Part shown: positions 59,145-64,000 of the stretch, in pieces
Numbering within the stretch: position 1 is the stretch's first letter
Layout of the letters: every line of letters starts with the position of its first letter
Assembly (NCBI GenBank): GCA_965371245.1
Contig: CBDUXT010000014.1
Location: 12,111 to 76,110 of the forward strand
DNA: 64,000 bases
Direction of reading: 5' to 3'
Source of the DNA: CBDUXT01 sp965371245
GTDB lineage: Bacteria > Planctomycetota > Phycisphaerae > UBA1845
Made by a program: the position numbers and the translations under genes
Notes under the pieces: model-generated
What the model was told of the DNA's origin: nothing
The model's database searches: none
Seen by the model: only the letters and a program-made list of their open reading frames with translations

Positions 59145-61160
59145 TCACGGCTTATCCCGGCCACCCGCCGCCGCGGCCGAAAGCTCACGACAGATCGCAC
59201 GCGTCGCCTCGATGTTGTGCATGGGTCCGGCGCTTCGCAACGCTGCCAGGACCGCTCGCCCGGCTCCGTCCAGGCTTGCCTCGGTCTCAGTGAGGAGCCC
59301 GTCCAGCTCCCGCTTCCATGAAGCGAGCATGCCGGTGAACCGCTCCTCTTCGTCCTCGTGGCAGTCGATACACGTGGCGTCGATCGCCTCGAGGGTCACC
59401 GGCTCACTCAGATCGTGGCAGCCTTCGCAGTCGACGGCATCGAGCATGGGATCGGGCGGAAGCTCGGCCTGCGTGAAGCCGATCAGCTCGCCACGGCGAA
59501 AGGCGTCCGCCGCGTTGTGGCAGCCGGCGCAGGTGGGTGACGGTGCCGTTCCACCTGTGTGGCATTCGTCACAACGCAACGTCAGGTGCGGCCCCTCCAA
59601 CGTGTAGGGATGGACGAACTCACCTTTCTGGATGACCGCCCCATCGCCGTTGCGTTCGACCGGATTCAGGAACGTGTGGCACAAGTTACAATCGTGGCTG
59701 ATCCGCCGCCCGCGTTGATCCACATGCTTGCCCTCGTGGCAGCGGAAACAACCCGGCGAGTTCAGGTGTCCGATGTTGTCCGGGTAGGTGCGCCAATCGA
59801 CCTTCATATCCGGGAAGAAGGTCCGACGGTAGATCTCGCGAACCTGGTCCACGGCGTGGTTGACCGAAGCCTTGTCGGTATCCCAAACCTTGGGATACGT
59901 CGTCCGGTAGAACTCGGTCAGATGGTTCCCTATGCGCGTGGCGGCCACCTTGGCGTCGGCGTACGGTTCGATCAGAGCCTTGACCGCCTCTCGCTTGATG
60001 TACGGCAACGTCGTGTCGATCCGGCCGACATCCAGGTAGGTGTCAACGGAATCCTGCGGCGTGCGAAACTTGTGCGCGGGTCTGTTGTGGCAGTCCATAC
60101 AGTCGAGCTTCCGCACGGAGCCGTCGGGAGGCGGGTCGGAACTGGGTCGCCCGTCCGAGCGAAAGATCCACGTATCACCGGTCTGGTCGGTGTACTTGAC
60201 CCACGGGATGGTTTGCAGCACTTCGTCCGTGGCGATGTATTCGATTTTTCCCGCCAGCGCCATGTGCAAGTGGATGCCCTCTTTGCGACCGGTCGTTTCG
60301 TCGCCGCCACCGATGTTGAGCAGCATGTCGATCTCTCGGCGCGTGTTGGCCTCATCCGAGCTGAAATGCGCGATCTCGCGAAGCTGCGCGCCGAAGAACT
60401 TCTTGGGCCAATGACATCGCTCGCAGGTCTCGCGCGCCGGACGCAGATGGTGGATGGCCGGGGCGATCGGGCGGGCGTAGCTCTCGCGCCACATGGCCAA
60501 TACCTGACGCGTGCCCGACAGCTTGGCCTTGACGAACCAGCTTGCGCCCGAGCCGATATGACATTCCGCGCACGAGACACGCGCATGGGATGAATACTCA
60601 TAGGCTGTAGCCTGCGGCTCCATGACGGTGTGGCAAACCTTGCCGCAGAACTCCGTCGAGTCGGTGTAGTGGTAGCCGTGGTAACTGCTGACGCCGATGA
60701 CGGGCAGCAGGAGAAAGGTGCATCCGCCGAAGATCTTGGCCGCTCGCCGTTGGGCCGGGTCGTTCAGGTCGATCTTGGGAAAGCGGAAGGCGAGGCGCTG
60801 CGCCGGATCGCGCCGCCGAACGCGCCAACTCTTGAAAAGGATTCCGGATGGAACCAGCGCTGCACCGACGACGAGGATGCCGGGAAGAATCAGGTATCCG
60901 AAGATGTCCACGTAGGGGTTAGCGGTCGGCGTGACCAGGCTGAACAACCCGAACGTCAGCATCAACAAGAGCGCGATCGCCATCAGAAACAGACCGGTGA
61001 TGGAGATGGCGTTGTTCCACAGCGGCGTGAATCGGGGCCGATACGGGGCGCGCCGCTCGCCGGGGACGGATGGGGACGGTTGGGGTCGCCCGGAGTCGTC
61101 CGCCGCACCCGTCGAACACGCCTGCGTGGCGTTCTCCTCGATCTCGGTTCGTCGCGTCAT
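59145..61160 (-). CDS. membrane-bound ten-heme cytochrome c (NapC/NirT-like start)
   Basis: 671 residues. Membrane segments lie near 50-75, 85-105 and 142-162. Heme motifs follow: FCGKVCHTVM (a CX3CH with a nearby Met, where NapC/NrfH proteins have CX2CHxM), then nine CX2CH (CAECH, CERCH, CMDCH, CFRCH, CNLCH, CDECH, CAGCH, CEGCH, CIDCH). NapC/NirT-type proteins take electrons from quinol and pass them to periplasmic reductases. The long C-terminal extension with additional hemes suggests the reductase or wire is fused. It lies in the same direction as the second multiheme gene, 0.4 kb downstream of it. Confidence 0.88.
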   Translation of the reverse strand: MTRRTEIEENATQACSTGAADDSGRPQPSPSVPGERRAPYRPRFTPLWNNAISITGLFLMAIALLLMLTFGLFSLVTPTANPYVDIFGYLILPGILVVGAALVPSGILFKSWRVRRRDPAQRLAFRFPKIDLNDPAQRRAAKIFGGCTFLLLPVIGVSSYHGYHYTDSTEFCGKVCHTVMEPQATAYEYSSHARVSCAECHIGSGASWFVKAKLSGTRQVLAMWRESYARPIAPAIHHLRPARETCERCHWPKKFFGAQLREIAHFSSDEANTRREIDMLLNIGGGDETTGRKEGIHLHMALAGKIEYIATDEVLQTIPWVKYTDQTGDTWIFRSDGRPSSDPPPDGSVRKLDCMDCHNRPAHKFRTPQDSVDTYLDVGRIDTTLPYIKREAVKALIEPYADAKVAATRIGNHLTEFYRTTYPKVWDTDKASVNHAVDQVREIYRRTFFPDMKVDWRTYPDNIGHLNSPGCFRCHEGKHVDQRGRRISHDCNLCHTFLNPVERNGDGAVIQKGEFVHPYTLEGPHLTLRCDECHTGGTAPSPTCAGCHNAADAFRRGELIGFTQAELPPDPMLDAVDCEGCHDLSEPVTLEAIDATCIDCHEDEEERFTGMLASWKRELDGLLTETEASLDGAGRAVLAALRSAGPMHNIEATRAICRELSAAAAGGRDKP

Positions 61161-61563
61161 GTCTCAGTCGCCGTGCGATTCGCTTGCCGCTGCCGATGAA
61201 GCTGTGTCAGAACCTTCTCACGCGTTGCGTGCCACTGTTCCGAGACGCTCCCTCGGAAAGAACCCGAAACAGGACGCCGCTGCCGGGCTAATCAAGTGGC
61301 AAGATGTATTCCAAACAAGGGGGCGAACAAGCGGCGACTGTCGCCGGGTTCCGAAACGCTTCCGGCGGAACGGGGACGTTGAGTCAGAGCCGCAGGCGCC
61401 AGCCTCCGGACCGCTGCGTCATCCTGTCACCGGGCTCGCGCCCGGGGCTCTGAAAACTGCCCAACGCCGATTCTGTCAGGCACACTTTTCGCCATCTGCC
61501 GGGCCGCCGATCAGTGGCCGATCGGGCGCGCGGTCATGTCTTGCCGGCGCTGCACCCGGGGGC
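61161..61563. other. gap between the two cytochrome genes
   Basis: About 400 bases without a believable gene or clear terminator; open frames have random composition. Its length suggests the two cytochrome genes may have separate promoters. Confidence 0.45.
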
Positions 61564-63741
61564 TCAGCCGCCTTCGGGCGTATTGGCCCGTTCGGTGGGC
61601 TTCGGCGGGGCCGCGCGCGTCGGAGGCCCGGCGGCTTGTTGGTCCGGCGGATCACTTCCGCAAGCTATCGACTCATCTTCATCCTGGCGGTACACCTTGC
61701 GCGTCCGCGTCTTGAGCCGCGGTCCATCCGGATGTTCTCGTTCGTACATCGGTTTGGGCATCCGGCCGGACAGCCAGGACGTATTCATCGGATAGACAGC
61801 GGGCTTGAACACAGTGCCATATACGTGCCACACCAGGATCGAAAGAAATGCGAGCCAAGCTTCGTAGTAGTGGATGACCAGGCCCACGTCCACCAGGATC
61901 TTGGGCAACCCCCATTGCGCGACGAGGTCATTGTCGAACCAGAGCAAGAAGCCCGTCCCGACCATGATGGCCGTCCCCCATGCCAAAGCCCAGTACTCGA
62001 TCTTCTCAATGTAGGAGAAGCGTTTGTATCTCGGTTCGTCGGAGCGAAGCCCCAGCAAGTACTGCATGTTATGCTTGAAGCAGGCCAGATCTGATCGTGC
62101 CACGATCATGTCCTTGAACCACTGCTGGCCACGCGCCGTGAACAAATACAGAATGTGCCACACTGAGCCGATCGTCATCACGACGGCGGCCACTCGGTGG
62201 ACGATCCCGCGGGCCTCAAACCCTCCCTCCCATCCGAAGAGCAGCCGAACCCAAGCGGCCTCCGAGAACCGAAGGGAGAAGCCGGAAACGACCAGGACGA
62301 TGAACGAGAGCATCAAGACCCAGTGCTGCGCGACCTCGCTGATGCAGAGCCGCTGGACGAACGGAAGCGTCTTCATGTTCCTGATGTGACGAAGCCAGTC
62401 CGCGCCATTGTGAAGCAACATGCCGCCGATCGTCACCACGATCAGCACGAGATAGAGCTTGCGGACGAACCCCGTCCAGCCGCTTTGCAACTCCGTCGCC
62501 GTTTCGTGGATTCTGGATTGTGCCAGCTCCGACGAGATGTTTGGGTGACATTCCCCGCATGTGTGGCGGAGGTTGTCGGCGTGGATGGACGACGTCGGGT
62601 CCATCGACGGGAGAATTCGATGAGCGCCGTGGCACGATGCGCAGTTCGCCACGGTCGCGTCACCCGTCGTGCTCTTGAGCCCATGAAAGCTGTCGATGTA
62701 CGAAGCAAGCTGTCCGCCCGGTAGTCCGTATTTTTGGTTGAGGATGGCCGACTCGTGACACCGAGCGCAGGTTTGCTCGGCCACATGAACGACGCTGACC
62801 GGCGAGCGCGGATCATCCGGCGCGATAATTCCGTGTTCGCCGTGGCAGTGTGTGCAAACCGGAGAATCCACGGACCCGCGCCGAACGAGCTGCCCGTGAA
62901 TGCCGTCCCAGTAGTCCTTCGTCACGGTCTGATGGCACTGTCCACAAGTGTCCGGGATGCTGAAGTGATAGATGGTCGATTCGGGATCCGCGGCACCGAG
63001 GATGCGATGGGCGGTCGGCGTGCCCTCCGGCCCCTTGGCGGAGTGGCAGTCGTTGCACCTGGCCGCAGCCTGGAGCCCTCGTTGGGCGGCCTTGCCATGG
63101 ACGCTGCTCTCGTACAGCTTGATCGTCTTGTCACGGAGCGATTCGTGCCTCTCTACCAGATCAACATTCGTGTGACACGACCGGCACGTGTTCGGCAGGT
63201 TGTTCGCATGTACGGAGGACCGACGATCCATCGAGGGAAGAATCTCATGCGTGCCGTGACAACTTGCGCATCCTGGAAGATCGGGGTTCTTGCCGATCTC
63301 CAACCGGCCGTGCTTGCGGTAGACCTCGGCTTCGTCCTCGTGGCACTCGCCGCAGTCGACTGCTTCCACGGATTGGCCGTGCGGCTTTGGCGATGAGGCG
63401 AACACGTCTTCCAGCGAGATCGATTCGTGGCAGCTCGTACAGTCAAGTCCGCTGTGGACCGAAGTGCTCACCAGTGCAGCCGGTGGTTCCGGTGCCGAGC
63501 GGTCACTCTTTGCGCTGTGGCAATCGTCACAGCTCAACGGTGCGATCACCGGCCCGGTTTCGTCGCCTGGGCTCCGGGCTGTCGCACGGGTGCCGCCGCC
63601 CACCATGAGCATCGCGAGCAACGCAGCGGCTACTGCGCGCCGCCGAATACGGGGCAAGATCCGTGATGCCCTACAGTCGCGGCGCGGTGAGATTGGGACG
63701 CCATCGCATCCGGGAACGTAAACTGTGCGCCAGCCGTTCAT
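61564..63741 (-). CDS. eleven-heme cytochrome c fused to a cytochrome b561-type membrane domain
   Basis: 725 residues from the ATG at 63741 (an in-frame start at 63774 is weaker). A signal/anchor stretch (AVAAALLAMLMVGGG) leads to eleven CX2CH motifs up to about residue 430: CDDCH, CTSCH, CGECH, CASCH, CRSCH, CNDCH, CGQCH, CTHCH, CARCH, CASCH, CGECH. The C-terminal 300 residues hold about five membrane helices with histidines suited to b hemes (LLHNGADWLRHIRNM, VAQHWVLMLSFIVLVVSGF, IVHRVAAVVMTIGSVWHILYLF, VGLVIHYYEAWLAFLSILVWHVYG). A quinone-reactive b-type cytochrome joined to a periplasmic heme wire would carry electrons across the membrane face. The last 60 residues are proline-rich. Confidence 0.88.
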   Translation of the reverse strand: MNGWRTVYVPGCDGVPISPRRDCRASRILPRIRRRAVAAALLAMLMVGGGTRATARSPGDETGPVIAPLSCDDCHSAKSDRSAPEPPAALVSTSVHSGLDCTSCHESISLEDVFASSPKPHGQSVEAVDCGECHEDEAEVYRKHGRLEIGKNPDLPGCASCHGTHEILPSMDRRSSVHANNLPNTCRSCHTNVDLVERHESLRDKTIKLYESSVHGKAAQRGLQAAARCNDCHSAKGPEGTPTAHRILGAADPESTIYHFSIPDTCGQCHQTVTKDYWDGIHGQLVRRGSVDSPVCTHCHGEHGIIAPDDPRSPVSVVHVAEQTCARCHESAILNQKYGLPGGQLASYIDSFHGLKSTTGDATVANCASCHGAHRILPSMDPTSSIHADNLRHTCGECHPNISSELAQSRIHETATELQSGWTGFVRKLYLVLIVVTIGGMLLHNGADWLRHIRNMKTLPFVQRLCISEVAQHWVLMLSFIVLVVSGFSLRFSEAAWVRLLFGWEGGFEARGIVHRVAAVVMTIGSVWHILYLFTARGQQWFKDMIVARSDLACFKHNMQYLLGLRSDEPRYKRFSYIEKIEYWALAWGTAIMVGTGFLLWFDNDLVAQWGLPKILVDVGLVIHYYEAWLAFLSILVWHVYGTVFKPAVYPMNTSWLSGRMPKPMYEREHPDGPRLKTRTRKVYRQDEDESIACGSDPPDQQAAGPPTRAAPPKPTERANTPEGG

Positions 63742-64000
63742 GGACTCACCCCCTGAGGCGACCGCGGCACGCAAGCGCGCCGTCAGAGGTCAAACCTACA
63801 CGTTGCGTGCCACGTTCCCCACTGCTGACGCGTACTCCGGATTGGCCCTGCCCATCCCCAACGGGGGCAGGTGGCACGATGCCGCCTCGAGGAGCGAACG
63901 GGGCGCGGTTGAACGCAGTTGGCCACGGACTCAAGAGACTCCGGACTAGCTTCGCGTTTCGCACTTTTTGGAGCCGTTTCCTGAGTTCTGGATGAACAAG

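Noticed and set aside
59559..60593. 344-codon plus-strand frame opposite the ten-heme cytochrome gene
   Set aside because: Antisense of a gene with ten ordered heme motifs; composition typical of GC-rich shadows.

Overview
The window reads as a chromosomal stretch of a Planctomycetota bacterium, probably of the Phycisphaerae type, although the class is inference. The pointers are very large Sec-exported proteins with dockerin-like tails and DCNxNGIPDECD repeats, an IPTL-CTERM-like sorting tail, an ECF sigma factor next to a membrane Ser/Thr kinase with a TPR-rich C-terminus, and large multiheme cytochromes.

Region 1 (1-16.1 kb) is a plasmid-like or integrative element. It holds a DUF932 protein cut by the left edge, two small membrane-protein genes beside a 37-bp direct repeat pair, and an operon with a VirD4/TraD-like ATPase among winged-helix replication-relaxation-type proteins. 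It also holds a decayed DNA-methyltransferase fragment, an autoregulation-style XRE repressor, ParA/ParB, a replication initiator with iteron-like repeats, and a ParDE toxin-antitoxin pair. A GH16-like secreted protein and a cupin protein sit inside it as cargo.

Region 2 (16.1-36.7 kb) encodes the cell surface. There is a beta-helix protein with an unexpected C-terminal XRE domain, a galactose/glyoxal-oxidase-like protein translationally coupled to a sorted beta-propeller protein, the decayed end of another beta-helix gene, a 1360-residue calcium-repeat protein, and an 8-kb RHS gene whose variable C-terminus is followed at once by a small immunity-like gene.

Region 3 (36.9-40.7 kb) is regulatory: a LuxR-type HTH-only protein, an ECF sigma factor and a Ser/Thr kinase.

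Region 4 (41.9-51.4 kb) has ten genes on one strand and looks less GC-rich by eye. They are a PLP-dependent threonine-aldolase-type lyase, a TauD-like dioxygenase, an unknown 343-residue protein, an aldo/keto reductase, a 64-residue protein with a perfect Shine-Dalgarno, an HTH regulator, a complete SsuABC/TauABC-like importer and a methyltransferase. A broken tRNA-Gly and a broken integrase close the right side (52.3-53.4 kb), then a RAYT transposase fragment with REP-like hairpins. This island is the best candidate for an undescribed pathway.

Region 5 (54.1-64 kb) looks like ordinary chromosome: KDPG aldolase, an intact membrane HD-GYP phosphodiesterase, a degenerate HD-GYP-like membrane protein, a CpaE/TadZ-like protein, and two large membrane multiheme cytochromes (10 and 11 heme motifs) likely to form a quinol-linked electron-transfer module.
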